From Rothia nasimurium (lineage in GTDB: Bacteria; Actinomycetota; Actinomycetes; Actinomycetales; Micrococcaceae), in assembly GCF_004569295.1 (NCBI RefSeq), contig NZ_SPQC01000030.1, forward strand, positions 1 to 33,778: 33,778 nucleotides of DNA, written 5' to 3'. This document shows positions 24,688 to 33,017 of the stretch, one piece after another. Made by a program: the position numbers and the translations under genes. The notes below the pieces were generated by a model, which saw nothing but the letters and a program-made list of their open reading frames with translations, was not told the origin of the DNA and did not search any database. The stretch's first letter is position 1. Each line of letters opens with the position of its first letter.

Positions 24688-25098
24688 CTAGTCAACCTTC
24701 CAGCAGCTATCGACGGTTGCTGTGGTTGCTTCGCCCAGTACCCTGAACTGCACGGTCTGTACCGAAATGCCGTTGCCGTTTTCATCGGCGTAGGGGCCAA
24801 TCGCGACTTCTTTCCAGCCGACGGGGGCACCCGAGGTGTTGAGGGCCTTGACCGCGCAGACTGCGGTATCTTCGGCCCGTTTGCTGACCTCGAAGGTTAC
24901 TGAGACTTCGTCGGCGTTGGTGAGAGTAAAGCCAACGTCGCGGCCGGTGGGTTCGTCGCTGGAGTCAGCCTGCACCCAGAATACAAAGGCGCCCCCCACA
25001 AGTACCGTTACCAGGGCCAGCGCATACCAGAACCACTGGGGCAGGGCTCGACGCTGGCGGGCGGTGCCGTAACGGGCAGATAGGTCAGGGGCGGTCAT
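24688..25098 (-). CDS. DUF4307 family membrane protein
   Basis: This is a 136-residue protein with a short cytoplasmic N-terminus, one membrane helix at about 21-42 (WFWYALALVTVLVGGAFVFWV) and an extracytoplasmic beta-rich domain. Two cysteines in that domain (in AVCAVKAL and in the final DSCWKVD) could form a disulfide. The function is unknown. It is an actinobacterial family known from the greA-mca neighbourhood, for example next to mycobacterial mca. I chose ATG 25098 with GAAAGG upstream; an in-frame ATG 18 bases earlier has no ribosome binding site. It is transcribed away from mca, sharing a divergent promoter region of about 150 bases. Confidence 0.85.
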   Translation of the reverse strand: MTAPDLSARYGTARQRRALPQWFWYALALVTVLVGGAFVFWVQADSSDEPTGRDVGFTLTNADEVSVTFEVSKRAEDTAVCAVKALNTSGAPVGWKEVAIGPYADENGNGISVQTVQFRVLGEATTATVDSCWKVD

Positions 25099-25174
25099 CA
25101 AGCCCACACCTTTCATACGGGGTAATAGAGAAAATGAGGAGCCCCACCACGCCAGGTAGAATTGACCAGTGTCT

Positions 25175-25204
25175 TTGAATGCGGGTTCCTTCCTCATTTA
25201 CGAT
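25175..25204 (+). promoter_or_regulatory. Candidate mca promoter
   Basis: TTGAAT (25175-25180) and TACGAT (25199-25204) are separated by 18 bases and lie about 45 bases before the mca start. Confidence 0.35.
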
Positions 25205-25249
25205 ACCCCAAACATTACTCGAGCTACCTTCGCACTAATGGAGTTTTGC

Positions 25250-26209
25250 ATGAGCAACACTGAATCACCCGCACCCGGCTTTGACCCTTCCCTGCTAGCG
25301 CCGCTAAAGGACGACTACACCGGCCTGCGTATTCTGGCGGTCCACGCCCACCCCGATGATGAGTCGTCTAAGGGCGCCTCAACCATGGCAGCCTACGTAG
25401 CCCGCGGGGCCCGTGTCATGGTGGCATCAATGACCGGTGGCGAGCGCGGCGATATCCTCAACGAGGCAGTCAACAACAACCCCGCCGCCCACCGTGACCT
25501 GGCAGGCGTCCGCCGCGCCGAAATGAAGCAGGCAGCTGAGGTTCTCGGTATTGAGCATCGCTGGATTGGTTTCGTCGATTCGGGCCTGCCCGAGGGCGAC
25601 CCGCTGCCCCCGCTGCCCTACGGTTCCTTCGCCAGCCTGCCGCTTGAGCAGGCGTCCGCCCCGCTCGTGCGCCTGGTGCGTGACTTCAAGCCCCACGTCA
25701 TCCTCACCTACGACGAAATCGGCGGCTACCCCCACCCCGACCACATTATGACCCACCGGGTCTCCGTAGAGGCCTTTGAGAGGGCGGGGGACGCGGATGC
25801 CTACCCCGGCACCGGCGAGCCCTGGCAGGTCTCAAAAATCTACTACGACCGCGCCTTCAACTTTGACCGAGTCATGGCTTTCCACAACTACCTCGAAAGC
25901 GCCGGCCTCGAATCACCCTTCGCCCAGTGGGTCGCTATGTCGATGGAAGAAGATATCGGGGGGCACCGTCCGCCGGTCTCCCGCCACCAGACCACCACCC
26001 GCATCTCATCAGCCGACTACTTCGAAAAGCGCGACGCGGCCCTGCTTGCCCACCAATCTCAGGTAGCTCCCGACTCCCTTTTCTTCGCCGTTTCCCCCGA
26101 GGTCCAGCGTAAAATCTGGCCCTTCGAAGACTATGTACTGGCCCAAAGCCGGGTTGAGAGCGAACTGCCCGAAACCTGCTTCTCCACCGGCATCGACTAC
26201 CACTCCTAA
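25250..26209 (+). CDS. mca: Mycothiol S-conjugate amidase
   Basis: Mca cleaves mycothiol S-conjugates of drugs and electrophiles to a mercapturic acid, which is exported, and GlcN-Ins, which is recycled. The zinc site of this LmbE-like family is visible: H34-P-D-D37-E in VHAHPDDESSKG, and H165 in GGYPHPDHIMTHR. SMTGGERGDILN (about 60-71) is also typical. The length is 319 residues. MshB deacetylase is a close relative, but the greA-DUF4307-mca order and the full-length C-terminus favour Mca. GGAG lies 6 bases before ATG 25250; an in-frame ATG 12 bases earlier is less well placed. Its presence implies that the organism makes mycothiol. Confidence 0.93.
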   Translation: MSNTESPAPGFDPSLLAPLKDDYTGLRILAVHAHPDDESSKGASTMAAYVARGARVMVASMTGGERGDILNEAVNNNPAAHRDLAGVRRAEMKQAAEVLGIEHRWIGFVDSGLPEGDPLPPLPYGSFASLPLEQASAPLVRLVRDFKPHVILTYDEIGGYPHPDHIMTHRVSVEAFERAGDADAYPGTGEPWQVSKIYYDRAFNFDRVMAFHNYLESAGLESPFAQWVAMSMEEDIGGHRPPVSRHQTTTRISSADYFEKRDAALLAHQSQVAPDSLFFAVSPEVQRKIWPFEDYVLAQSRVESELPETCFSTGIDYHS

Positions 26210-26307
26210 AGACAGGAAAGGCCCAGCCCCACCGCGTACAATGGGGACTACATGCCCAGCTAGGCCAATGCCCAGACAAAGCCCTGCACCCAAGACCAGA
26301 GGAAGCC

Positions 26308-26652
26308 GTGACCGTGTCAGCCCTGATCCCTCCATCACTTACGATCCTTGCAGCCGAAGCGACCCCCACCGTCATTACCACGGTCAACCCCGACGGGTCC
26401 TTCCGCGGCTCACCCGGCATCGTGGGCTTCATTGTCACCTTCTGCCTGGCCGTGGCTATCGTGCTGCTGGGACTCGATTTGACCCGTCGCGCTCGCCGTC
26501 TGCGCTACCGTAGCGAATACGCTATTGCACGTGAGGCTGAGGAGCGGGCGGCTGCTGAGGCTGCGGCCCAGGGAAAAACCGAGGAGCCCGTGCACGCCAC
26601 CGTGCGCGATGAGGCCGTGGTAGCTCAGGACCACCTGCACCGCCCCCACTAG
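26308..26652 (+). CDS. Small single-helix membrane protein (downstream of mca)
   Basis: This 114-residue protein has one membrane helix at about 38-58 (IVGFIVTFCLAVAIVLLGLDL). A basic segment (TRRARRLRYR) marks the cytoplasmic side. A charged, alanine-rich helix (about 70-90) and a histidine-rich end (DHLHRPH) follow. No function is known to me. A small membrane protein in this place next to mca also occurs in Mycobacterium. The start is GTG 26308 or GTG 26314; AGAGGAAG lies just upstream of both. It lies about 100 bases after mca and is followed by a strong bidirectional terminator. Confidence 0.75.
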   Translation: MTVSALIPPSLTILAAEATPTVITTVNPDGSFRGSPGIVGFIVTFCLAVAIVLLGLDLTRRARRLRYRSEYAIAREAEERAAAEAAAQGKTEEPVHATVRDEAVVAQDHLHRPH

Positions 26653-26672
26653 GTTCTTGAGGGAAGAGGAAA

Positions 26673-26708
26673 CAAGGACGTCGCACCCGGCCGGGTGCGG
26701 CGTCCTTG
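26673..26708. terminator. Near-perfect 18-bp bidirectional terminator
   Basis: CAAGGACGTCGCACCCGG runs directly into its inverted copy CCGGGTGCGGCGTCCTTG, with one G-T mismatch. It lies between the converging small membrane protein gene and the hemolysin III gene and suits both strands. Confidence 0.75.
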
Positions 26709-26732
26709 AGGTATAGGGGCCGTTGGCTCGGT

Positions 26733-27494
26733 CTAGAGGAAGATGCAGAACATCACGGCGATGTAGTGCTGGATAAAGCCGAGCACGGTAAAGACGTGGA
26801 AGAGCTCGTGGAAGCCGAAGATCTGCGGGGCCATGGTGGGGCGTTTGGTGCCGTAGAAGATAGCGCCGATGATGTAGCTGGCTCCGCCGGTGGCGATGAG
26901 TATGGTGGCGACGGGGGAGACCTGCCAGAAGTCGCCCAGGTAGAAGACCGCCATCAGGCCCATGACAACGTAGATGGGGGTGTAGAGCCAGCGGGGGGCT
27001 CCGGTCCAGAAGACCCTAAAGAGGGTGACGGAGAGGGCGCAGCCCCAGATGCTCCAGAGCAAGATAGCCTGCTGGGTGCCCTCAAGAAGGGTTAGGGCTA
27101 CCGGGGTATAGGTGCCTGCGATGAGCAGGGTGATATTGGCGTGGTCGAGCCGCTTGAGGAGCATACGGGCCCTGGCTGACCAGAAGCCGCGGTGGTAGAT
27201 ACCGGAGATACCAAAGAGCAGGACGCCGGTGAGAGCAAAAATGGCGCAACCGACACCGACGATTCCGCCGCCGGAAAGAGCGATGAGCACGATGCCGGCG
27301 ATAAAGGCTACGGGTGCAAAGCCTGCATGAATCCAGCCGCGGAGTAGGGGTTTGCCGTTCTCGCGGTAGAAATCGATAATTTCGCGTTGCACGTCGGTCA
27401 GTCGGTCAAGCACGCCCTGGTGGGGTGCGGCTGATGAGCCGGAGGTCTGGGAACGGTGAACAGGTGAAGCTATATATTTAGTATGGCAGGTCAA
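26733..27494 (-). CDS. Hemolysin III (PAQR-type) membrane protein
   Basis: This is a seven-helix membrane protein of the hemolysin III / YqfA / PAQR family. The membrane part starts near residue 50 (GWIHAGFAPVAFIAGIVLIAL). Family histidines occur in SGIYHRGFW, in the LDHANITLLIAGTYTPVAL segment, and in the final FGFHELFHVFTVLGFIQHYIAV, consistent with the metal-dependent hydrolase site of the CREST superfamily. True hemolytic activity is not implied. The N-terminus is uncertain. The longest frame starts at TTG 27494 without a ribosome binding site, and AT-rich, promoter-like sequence lies inside its first 15 codons, so translation may really begin near GTG 27413. Hemolysin III opposite uppS is also the mycobacterial arrangement. 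Confidence 0.85.
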   Translation of the reverse strand: MTCHTKYIASPVHRSQTSGSSAAPHQGVLDRLTDVQREIIDFYRENGKPLLRGWIHAGFAPVAFIAGIVLIALSGGGIVGVGCAIFALTGVLLFGISGIYHRGFWSARARMLLKRLDHANITLLIAGTYTPVALTLLEGTQQAILLWSIWGCALSVTLFRVFWTGAPRWLYTPIYVVMGLMAVFYLGDFWQVSPVATILIATGGASYIIGAIFYGTKRPTMAPQIFGFHELFHVFTVLGFIQHYIAVMFCIFL

Positions 27495-27661
27495 AATAAG
27501 CGCGGTCTAGGGGGTAGCTAGAAGCTGAAATGACGGGCAGGGAGCCGGGGTGCGGCGTCCGCCCACCTGTGAACGGGAGGGCAGGGGCCTGCCCGAGCCC
27601 GCCTTGCAGGTAGAATGAGCAGGGTAAAGACAACCTGCCACCCCATAACCAGGAGCAGCAC

Positions 27662-28423
27662 ATGAAGCTACCGCAGCCACTGTACACGGTGTATGAGCGG
27701 TCCCTGATTTCTGCGATTCCAGCGGAGAAACTGCCCCAGCACATCGGTGTGCTGGTCGATGGCAACCGCCGCTGGGCTGCCTTGCTGGGGGAGAGCACCA
27801 AGCACGGTCACGAGGCCGGCGCTGCCCGTATCATTGAGTTCCTGGGCTGGTGCACGGAATTGAAGATTCCGATGGTGACCCTCTACATGCTGTCTACCGA
27901 GAACCTCAAGCGCAGCAGCGACGAGCTCAACGACCTGGTTGAGGTGATTGAGGGGTTTGTGGGGCGTCTGACCGCCAGCGGCCTGGCCCGGGTGCGCCCG
28001 GTGGGTCAGCTGGAATCCCTGCCAGCGAGTCTGCGCTCTGCCTTTGAGGTGGCCGTTGAAGAAACGGCGGCGGTCAGCGGCCTGCAGGTGAACATCGCTG
28101 TTGGGTATGGCGGGCGCCAGGAGATTACGGACGCCGTGTGCGGCCTCTTACGTGAGGCGGCAGCTTCCGGCCGGAGCCTCGAAGAGCTCGCTTCGAGTCT
28201 GACCAGTGACGATATTTCCCGCCATCTCTACACCAGCGGTATGCCCGACCCGGACCTGCTGATTCGGACCTCGGGGGAGCAGCGCCTTTCGGGCTTTATG
28301 ACCTGGCAGTCGGCCTACTCCGAGTTTTATTTCTGCGAGGCGCTGTGGCCTGACTTCCGCCGGGTTGATTTCTTGCGGGCCCTGCGCGATTACGCTCAAC
28401 GTCAGCGCCGGTTCGGCTCCTAA
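27662..28423 (+). CDS. uppS: Cis-prenyltransferase (isoprenyl diphosphate synthase)
   Basis: This enzyme adds isopentenyl units in cis configuration to an allylic diphosphate, making the polyprenyl carrier of cell-wall synthesis or a short precursor of it. The catalytic aspartate is D33 in HIGVLVDGNRRWA. TENLKRS near 80 and LIRTSGEQRLSGFMTWQSAYSEFYF near 200-224 complete the family pattern. At 253 residues and next to hemolysin III it resembles the mycobacterial Z-farnesyl diphosphate synthase (Rv1086) in context, so a short-chain product is possible. The chain length cannot be settled from the sequence. AGGAG precedes ATG 27662, and TAGAAT at 27611 may be a -10 box. Confidence 0.93.
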   Translation: MKLPQPLYTVYERSLISAIPAEKLPQHIGVLVDGNRRWAALLGESTKHGHEAGAARIIEFLGWCTELKIPMVTLYMLSTENLKRSSDELNDLVEVIEGFVGRLTASGLARVRPVGQLESLPASLRSAFEVAVEETAAVSGLQVNIAVGYGGRQEITDAVCGLLREAAASGRSLEELASSLTSDDISRHLYTSGMPDPDLLIRTSGEQRLSGFMTWQSAYSEFYFCEALWPDFRRVDFLRALRDYAQRQRRFGS

Positions 28424-28440
28424 GGCTCGCCGGGGCGGCT

Positions 28441-28977
28441 ATGCTCGAACAGATATATAGCCTAGCGGCAGAAGGGCTGGGCGGACGCTGGCAGGCAGCC
28501 TTGGCCGCCTTGCTTTTGGCCTGGGTGCTGGTGTGCTACCTGGTGGCAGCGGCCCAGCTATGGGTTATTGATGTGCGCGAGCACCGCCTGCCCGACCGTA
28601 TCGTTCTACCCCTCTATGCTCTGGTGGGTCTACCTCTTTTCGGGGCCATCGTGCTGGTGGCCCCCGGCCCCTTTGCTCAGGCGCGGCAGACTGCCTACGG
28701 GGCGGCGGTGATGTTTGGCTTGTATGCGCTCATGCGCCTGGCATCTCGCGGGGCGCTAGGCTTGGGGGACGTGAAACTGGCCGGAGTTCTAGGTCTTTTG
28801 CTCGCCTATTTCTCGCCCCTGAACCTGCTCTGGGGCAACCTTCTCATTTTTCTGACCGGCGGCCTATATTCTCTTATACTCATACTGGCTCGTCGAGCTA
28901 CGGGCCGCACCCACATAGCTTTTGGCCCCTTCATGCTCCTTGGCACCACTGTAGCCCTGCTCTTTCCTGCAACCTAG
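28441..28977 (+). CDS. Prepilin peptidase-like (A24 family) membrane protein
   Basis: This is an aspartic membrane protease of the TadV/CpaA or short prepilin-peptidase kind, 178 residues. The two catalytic aspartates are D44 (WVIDVREHRLPDRIVLP) and D110 in the GLGDVKL motif. About five to six membrane helices are present. It lacks the N-terminal methyltransferase domain of full-length PilD-type enzymes. It lies 17 bases after uppS, so it may be co-transcribed. No pilin or secretion gene is present nearby. The ribosome binding site of ATG 28441 is poor, which also suggests coupling to uppS. Confidence 0.87.
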   Translation: MLEQIYSLAAEGLGGRWQAALAALLLAWVLVCYLVAAAQLWVIDVREHRLPDRIVLPLYALVGLPLFGAIVLVAPGPFAQARQTAYGAAVMFGLYALMRLASRGALGLGDVKLAGVLGLLLAYFSPLNLLWGNLLIFLTGGLYSLILILARRATGRTHIAFGPFMLLGTTVALLFPAT

Positions 28978-29040
28978 CTGGCCTTGCGCTGCTGCTGCCG
29001 CGGAGCGTCTGCACCGGGTGCCTGCCTACGAAAGGAAAAT

Positions 29041-29523
29041 ATGCCTACCCCACAATTTATTACCGACCTGCGTGCCAAAGTTGGCTCCGATATGCTCTGG
29101 CTTTCGGGCGCTACTGCCGTGATCCAGCGGGATAACGGCGACATTTTGCTGGTGCGCCGCAGCGATACCGGGGCCTGGACGCCGGTGACCGGCATCGTAG
29201 ACCCCGGCGAGAACCCCGCCCTGACCTGCCTGCGAGAAGCTGAAGAAGAAGCGGGCGTCATCATCGAGGTGGTGGGCTTTGCCCAGCTGAAAGCCGACCC
29301 GCCCATGACCTTCGGCAACGGGGATCGCTGCCAGTTTCTGGATCATACCTTCTACTGCCGCTATGTCTCGGGGCAGGCGCGGGTGAATGATGAAGAGTCG
29401 AGCCAGGTGCAGTGGGTGCCGATGGAGAAGCTCGCCGACTACTGTAGCGAACGCATGCTCGATAGAATCGACGCCGCCCTGCACTGGCAGAATGGCGCCC
29501 GATTCGATCTAGAAGCGCGATAG
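29041..29523 (+). CDS. Nudix hydrolase
   Basis: This is a 160-residue pyrophosphohydrolase. The Nudix box is complete at about 51-73 (GIVDPGENPALTCLREAEEEAGV, with REAEEEAG supplying the metal-binding glutamates). A preceding strand, ILLVRRSDTGAWTPVTG, is typical of enzymes acting on nucleotide sugars or similar diphosphates; the substrate is not predictable. AAAGGAAA lies before ATG 29041. An earlier in-frame start at 28984 has no ribosome binding site. Its TAG stop abuts, with no spacer, the stop codon of the converging marR gene. Confidence 0.9.
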   Translation: MPTPQFITDLRAKVGSDMLWLSGATAVIQRDNGDILLVRRSDTGAWTPVTGIVDPGENPALTCLREAEEEAGVIIEVVGFAQLKADPPMTFGNGDRCQFLDHTFYCRYVSGQARVNDEESSQVQWVPMEKLADYCSERMLDRIDAALHWQNGARFDLEAR

Positions 29524-30030
29524 CTAGGCTTCGGCTGAGAGTTTGCGTAGAAGCTCAACCAGCATGGTGCGCTCAACGGGGGTCAGTTTCTCGGCCCACA
29601 CGGTTTCAAGCTGGTTCTGCTGGGCAAAGATAGAGCTGACGAAGTCGGTACCGGCGGGGGTGAGCTCAACAAGGGTGCCACGCCCGTCCTCGGGGTCCTT
29701 AGCCTTGGTAATCAAGCCCTTGGTCTCTAGGGGCTTACTGATGTTTGAGACAGCGGCCCTGGTCATGCCGGTGATATTGGCCAGGGAGCTAGCCAAGATC
29801 GCCCCGGAGCGCCAAAGGGCAAAAAGCACCCGGTAAGCTGCCCAGGAGCTGCCGGCAGGGTGGTGCACTTTCGACTCAAATTCGTGGGTAATAGCCACGG
29901 ATGCGCGGTTCAGCGACATGGCAAGCAGGGTTGCGTCAACATTGACGGGTATATCGTTCTGGTCGGCAAGATTCTCGCCAACCCGGTCAATAAAAGACCA
30001 GTAGGTGTGGTTGCGGGGTGATGGTTCCAT
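29524..30030 (-). CDS. MarR family transcriptional regulator
   Basis: This is a 168-residue winged-helix regulator that should bind DNA as a dimer. The DNA-binding part lies at about 62-125: SLANITGMTRAAVSNISKPLETKGLI holds the recognition helix and EDGRGTLVELT forms the wing. N- and C-terminal helices form the dimer interface. It is divergent from the thiolase gene with 178 bases between them, so control of the thiolase and of itself is the natural guess. AAGGA touches the ATG at 30030 with no spacing, while TAGGCT lies 6 bases before it, so a leaderless message is possible. Confidence 0.88.
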   Translation of the reverse strand: MEPSPRNHTYWSFIDRVGENLADQNDIPVNVDATLLAMSLNRASVAITHEFESKVHHPAGSSWAAYRVLFALWRSGAILASSLANITGMTRAAVSNISKPLETKGLITKAKDPEDGRGTLVELTPAGTDFVSSIFAQQNQLETVWAEKLTPVERTMLVELLRKLSAEA

Positions 30031-30068
30031 TCCTTAAGCCTACTCATTGGGCGGCTGTGAGGGAAAAA

Positions 30069-30090
30069 TAAGCCACCTATTACAGGCTTA
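30069..30090. promoter_or_regulatory. Candidate MarR operator
   Basis: TAAGCC (30069-30074) and GGCTTA (30085-30090) form an inverted repeat centred in the marR-thiolase gap. A related TTAAGCC lies at 30034-30040, over the marR start. The position suits autoregulation and thiolase control. Confidence 0.35.
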
Positions 30091-30124
30091 AAGCGTGTGA
30101 GCAGCGCCTTTCACCGGTCTAGTC

Positions 30125-30153
30125 TTGACCGACATGGCGCCGGGGGTTAGTCT
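30125..30153 (+). promoter_or_regulatory. Thiolase promoter
   Basis: TTGACC (30125-30130) and TAGTCT (30148-30153) are separated by exactly 17 bases, 56 bases before the thiolase start. This is the best -35/-10 pair I saw in the window. Confidence 0.55.
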
Positions 30154-30208
30154 CTAAAAAAATCTATGAGATAGCCGGTGCAGCGACGCTGCTGCAGAAG
30201 GAAGAAAC

Positions 30209-31405
30209 ATGCAGACCCACAACAAGGACGTTGTCATTATCGGTGCTGCCCGCACCCCCCAGGGCAAGATTATGGGGGCCCTTTCATCGCTGAGCGCCGT
30301 TGAATTGGGCACCCGGGCCCTGGCTCAGGCGCTCAAGGCCAGCACTCTAGCCCTTGAACAGGTTGAAGCTGTTATCTTTGGCCAGGTGGTGCAGGCCGGT
30401 GCAGGGCAGAACCCCGCCAAACAGACCGCAAGTGCTGCCGGTATTCCTGTAGCTACCCCGGCGGTGACGGTCAATAGCGTTTGCCTCTCGGGTCTGCGCG
30501 CGGTGATAGATGCCGCCCGGCTAATCCGATCGGGTGAGGTCCAGGTCGCTGTGGCGGGCGGCCAGGAGTCCATGTCTCGTGCCCCTTTCTTACTGCCGGA
30601 TTTCCGCTCGGGGCGAGTCTTCGGCGCTACCGGCGTGCTCGATGCTGTTGAGCGTGATGCCCTCATCGATGCCCAGAGCGGGGAGTCGATGGGCGTGCTG
30701 ACCGAGGGGTCTAACGCCCGTTTTGAGGTGACCCGCCAGGAGCAGGATGCCATCGCGGCCGCTTCCCACCAGCGGGCCCACGCCGCTGCGTCCGCCGGGC
30801 TTTTTGAGGCCGAAATTGCCCCGGTGCAGGTGAAAGGACGCAAGGGGCAGGTAACCGAGGTCAGCGCCGACGAGGGGGTGCGCGAGGGAACCACGGTTGA
30901 GGTGCTCGCTCAACTACCGTCCGCTTTTGAGCAGGGCGGCACGATTACCGCAGGGAATGCCTCCCCGCTCTCTGACGGGGCAGCGGCCCTGGTGCTCTCA
31001 AGCCGCGAATTTGCTGAAGCGAACGGAATCAAGCCGCTGGCGACCGTCCTCGCTTGGGCTAATACCGCTGGCCCCGAGAACGTGCTGCACTATCAGCCCT
31101 CCCGCGCTATCGCCGCCGCTCTCGACAAGGCCGAGCTAACTGCGGCCGACCTAGACCATGTGGAAATCAACGAGGCTTTTGCTGCGGTTTCTGCGGTCTC
31201 TGCCCGTGAACTCGGTCTTGACCTTCGGATAGTCAACCCCCACGGTGGTGCTATCGCTCTGGGGCACCCGGTGGGAGCGTCCGGCGCCCGTCTGGTGGTT
31301 CATGCCGCTCACGCCCTCAGCCAGGATCCCGATGCTACCTACGCGGCTGTTGCCCTGTGCGGTGGTGGAGGCCAGGGCGATGCCCTGATTCTTCGCGCAG
31401 GCTAA
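30209..31405 (+). CDS. Acetyl-CoA C-acetyltransferase (thiolase)
   Basis: This enzyme joins two acetyl-CoA into acetoacetyl-CoA or cleaves 3-ketoacyl-CoA. The catalytic cysteines are C92 (VNSVCLSGLRAV) and C384 (CGGGGQGDA), with H353 in ALGHPVGASGAR and the VEINEAFA segment before it. The 398-residue length is standard for the homotetrameric type II class. AGGAAG precedes ATG 30209, and a TTGACC-17-TAGTCT promoter lies upstream. The divergent MarR gene suggests regulation by an acyl-CoA or fatty acid, which is inference. No other beta-oxidation or mevalonate gene is in the window. Confidence 0.93.
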   Translation: MQTHNKDVVIIGAARTPQGKIMGALSSLSAVELGTRALAQALKASTLALEQVEAVIFGQVVQAGAGQNPAKQTASAAGIPVATPAVTVNSVCLSGLRAVIDAARLIRSGEVQVAVAGGQESMSRAPFLLPDFRSGRVFGATGVLDAVERDALIDAQSGESMGVLTEGSNARFEVTRQEQDAIAAASHQRAHAAASAGLFEAEIAPVQVKGRKGQVTEVSADEGVREGTTVEVLAQLPSAFEQGGTITAGNASPLSDGAAALVLSSREFAEANGIKPLATVLAWANTAGPENVLHYQPSRAIAAALDKAELTAADLDHVEINEAFAAVSAVSARELGLDLRIVNPHGGAIALGHPVGASGARLVVHAAHALSQDPDATYAAVALCGGGGQGDALILRAG

Positions 31406-31426
31406 ATTTCTGCAATGAAACAGAAT

Positions 31427-31462
31427 AAGGGTGGGCTCCCCTAAATGGGGATCCCACCCTTT
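31427..31462. terminator. Bidirectional terminator between thiolase and fumC
   Basis: AAGGGTGGGCTCCCC (31427-31441) pairs with GGGGATCCCACCCTT (31447-31461) with one mismatch; TTT closes the + strand side. A smaller hairpin (CCGAGC with GCTCGG, 31468-31494) follows next to the fumC stop. Confidence 0.8.
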
Positions 31463-31502
31463 GTACGTCCGAGCGCCGCGCAGCGCCCGAAGCTCGGTAG
31501 GT

Positions 31503-32909
31503 TTAGAAGTTACCCAGCATCTTGGTGACGTCCAGGGCCTCATCGAGCTGGGCCTCGGTGACCTCGCCACGCTCAACATAACCCAGGGCAATGACGGCCT
31601 CGCGCACGGTGGTCTTGTTAGCCACCGAGTACTTGGCAATCTTGGCCGCTGCCTCGTAGCCAATCAGCTTGTTCATGGGGGTGACGGTTGAGGGGGAGGC
31701 CTCTGCCAGGAAGCGGGCACGCTCCACGTTGGCTTCCAGTCCGTCAATCATCTTGTCAGCCATCACGCGGGAGGTGTTGGCCAGCAGGCGGATGGACTGG
31801 AGCAGGTTGGCAGCCATCACGGGGATGCCCACGTTCAGCTCAAAGGCACCGTTGGTGGAGGACAGGGCGATGGTGGTGTCATTGCCAATAACCTGGGCGC
31901 AGACCATAATGGCTGCTTCACAGATTATGGGGTTGACCTTGCCGGGCATAATCGATGAGCCGGGTTGCAGGTCGGGGATATGCAGCTCGCCCAGGCCTGT
32001 GTTGGGGCCTGAACCCATCCAGCGAATATCGTTGTTGATTTTCATGAAGGAGTGGGCGATATTGCGCAGCTGGCCGGAGGTCTCAATCAGGCCGTCACGG
32101 TTGGCCTGGGCCTCAAAGTGGTTGCGGGCCTCGGTCAGGGGCAGGCCGGTTTCTTCAGCCAGCAGTTCAATGACGCGGGCAGAGAAGCCGTCGGGGGTGT
32201 TGATGCCGGTGCCAACCGCGGTGCCGCCCAGGGGAACCTCAGCGACACGGGGCAGGGAAGCGTGGATACGCTCAACACCGTAGCGAACCTGGGCTGCGTA
32301 GCCCGAGAACTCCTGGCCCAAGGTCACGGGGGTGGCGTCCATCAGGTGGGTGCGGCCGGACTTGACGACGTCCTTGAACTCCACAGCCTTTCGCTCCAGG
32401 GACTCAGCCAGGTACTCCAGAGCAGGGACCAAATCCTTGAGCAGAGCCTCGGTTGCAGCCACGTGCACGGAGGTGGGGAAGACATCGTTAGAGGACTGAG
32501 AGGCGTTCACATGGTCATTGGGGTGGACCTCAACGTCCTGCCCCTCCAGGGTCTGGTTGGCCAGGGTCGCCAGAACCTCGTTGGTGTTCATGTTCGATGA
32601 AGTACCAGAGCCGGTCTGGAAGACGTCGATGGGGAAGTGCTCATCGTAGTCACCAGCAGCTACCTTATCTGCAGCATCGCGGATAGCGGCGGCGCGGGTG
32701 GCATCAAGAACACCCAGCTCCTCATTGGCGCTCGCTGCTGCCTTCTTGATGAGGGCGAGGGCGCGAATGTGGGCAGACTCCAGCGTCTGGCCAGAGATGG
32801 GGAAGTTTTCAACGGCACGCTGGGTCTGGGCGCGGTAGAGGGCATCTACGGGTACGCGGACCTCACCCATGGTGTCGTGTTCAATGCGGTATTCAGTGTT
32901 TTCTGCCAT
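31503..32909 (-). CDS. fumC: Class II fumarate hydratase
   Basis: This oxygen-stable, iron-free fumarase of the TCA cycle interconverts fumarate and malate. From ATG 32909 it is 468 residues. Visible are [12 protein letters not shown] (about 101-112), the catalytic histidine H188 in [10 protein letters not shown], and the superfamily signature [11 protein letters not shown] at 317-327. Aspartase and argininosuccinate lyase share the signature, but overall similarity and length fit FumC. There is no ribosome binding site before ATG 32909, but TAGACT lies 7 bases upstream of it, as in leaderless actinobacterial messages. An upstream start at 32948 would add 13 residues that include this -10-like box and is less likely. 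Confidence 0.95.
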   Translation of the reverse strand: MAENTEYRIEHDTMGEVRVPVDALYRAQTQRAVENFPISGQTLESAHIRALALIKKAAASANEELGVLDATRAAAIRDAADKVAAGDYDEHFPIDVFQTGSGTSSNMNTNEVLATLANQTLEGQDVEVHPNDHVNASQSSNDVFPTSVHVAATEALLKDLVPALEYLAESLERKAVEFKDVVKSGRTHLMDATPVTLGQEFSGYAAQVRYGVERIHASLPRVAEVPLGGTAVGTGINTPDGFSARVIELLAEETGLPLTEARNHFEAQANRDGLIETSGQLRNIAHSFMKINNDIRWMGSGPNTGLGELHIPDLQPGSSIMPGKVNPIICEAAIMVCAQVIGNDTTIALSSTNGAFELNVGIPVMAANLLQSIRLLANTSRVMADKMIDGLEANVERARFLAEASPSTVTPMNKLIGYEAAAKIAKYSVANKTTVREAVIALGYVERGEVTEAQLDEALDVTKMLGNF

Positions 32910-32927
32910 ACCAGCTAGTCTAATACG
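32910..32927 (-). promoter_or_regulatory. Candidate leaderless promoter of fumC
   Basis: On the minus strand TAGACT is followed by AGCTGGT and then the fumC ATG. GCGACA lies 18 bases before TAGACT as a possible -35 box. Transcription would begin at or next to the start codon. Confidence 0.4.
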
Positions 32928-33017
32928 TCCCCGTGACGGCTGTCGCATTGGGAGCTAAAAATGACGCGCTAGCAGGCTGCCTGCCCGAGGAACGTACCAC
33001 CAGGGAAGATAGCGGTT

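Noticed and set aside
26706-27095. 129-codon + strand frame opposite hemolysin III
   Set aside because: It is the reverse complement of the hemolysin III gene; its composition (Asp/Glu/Gly/His) is typical of antisense frames in GC-rich genes.
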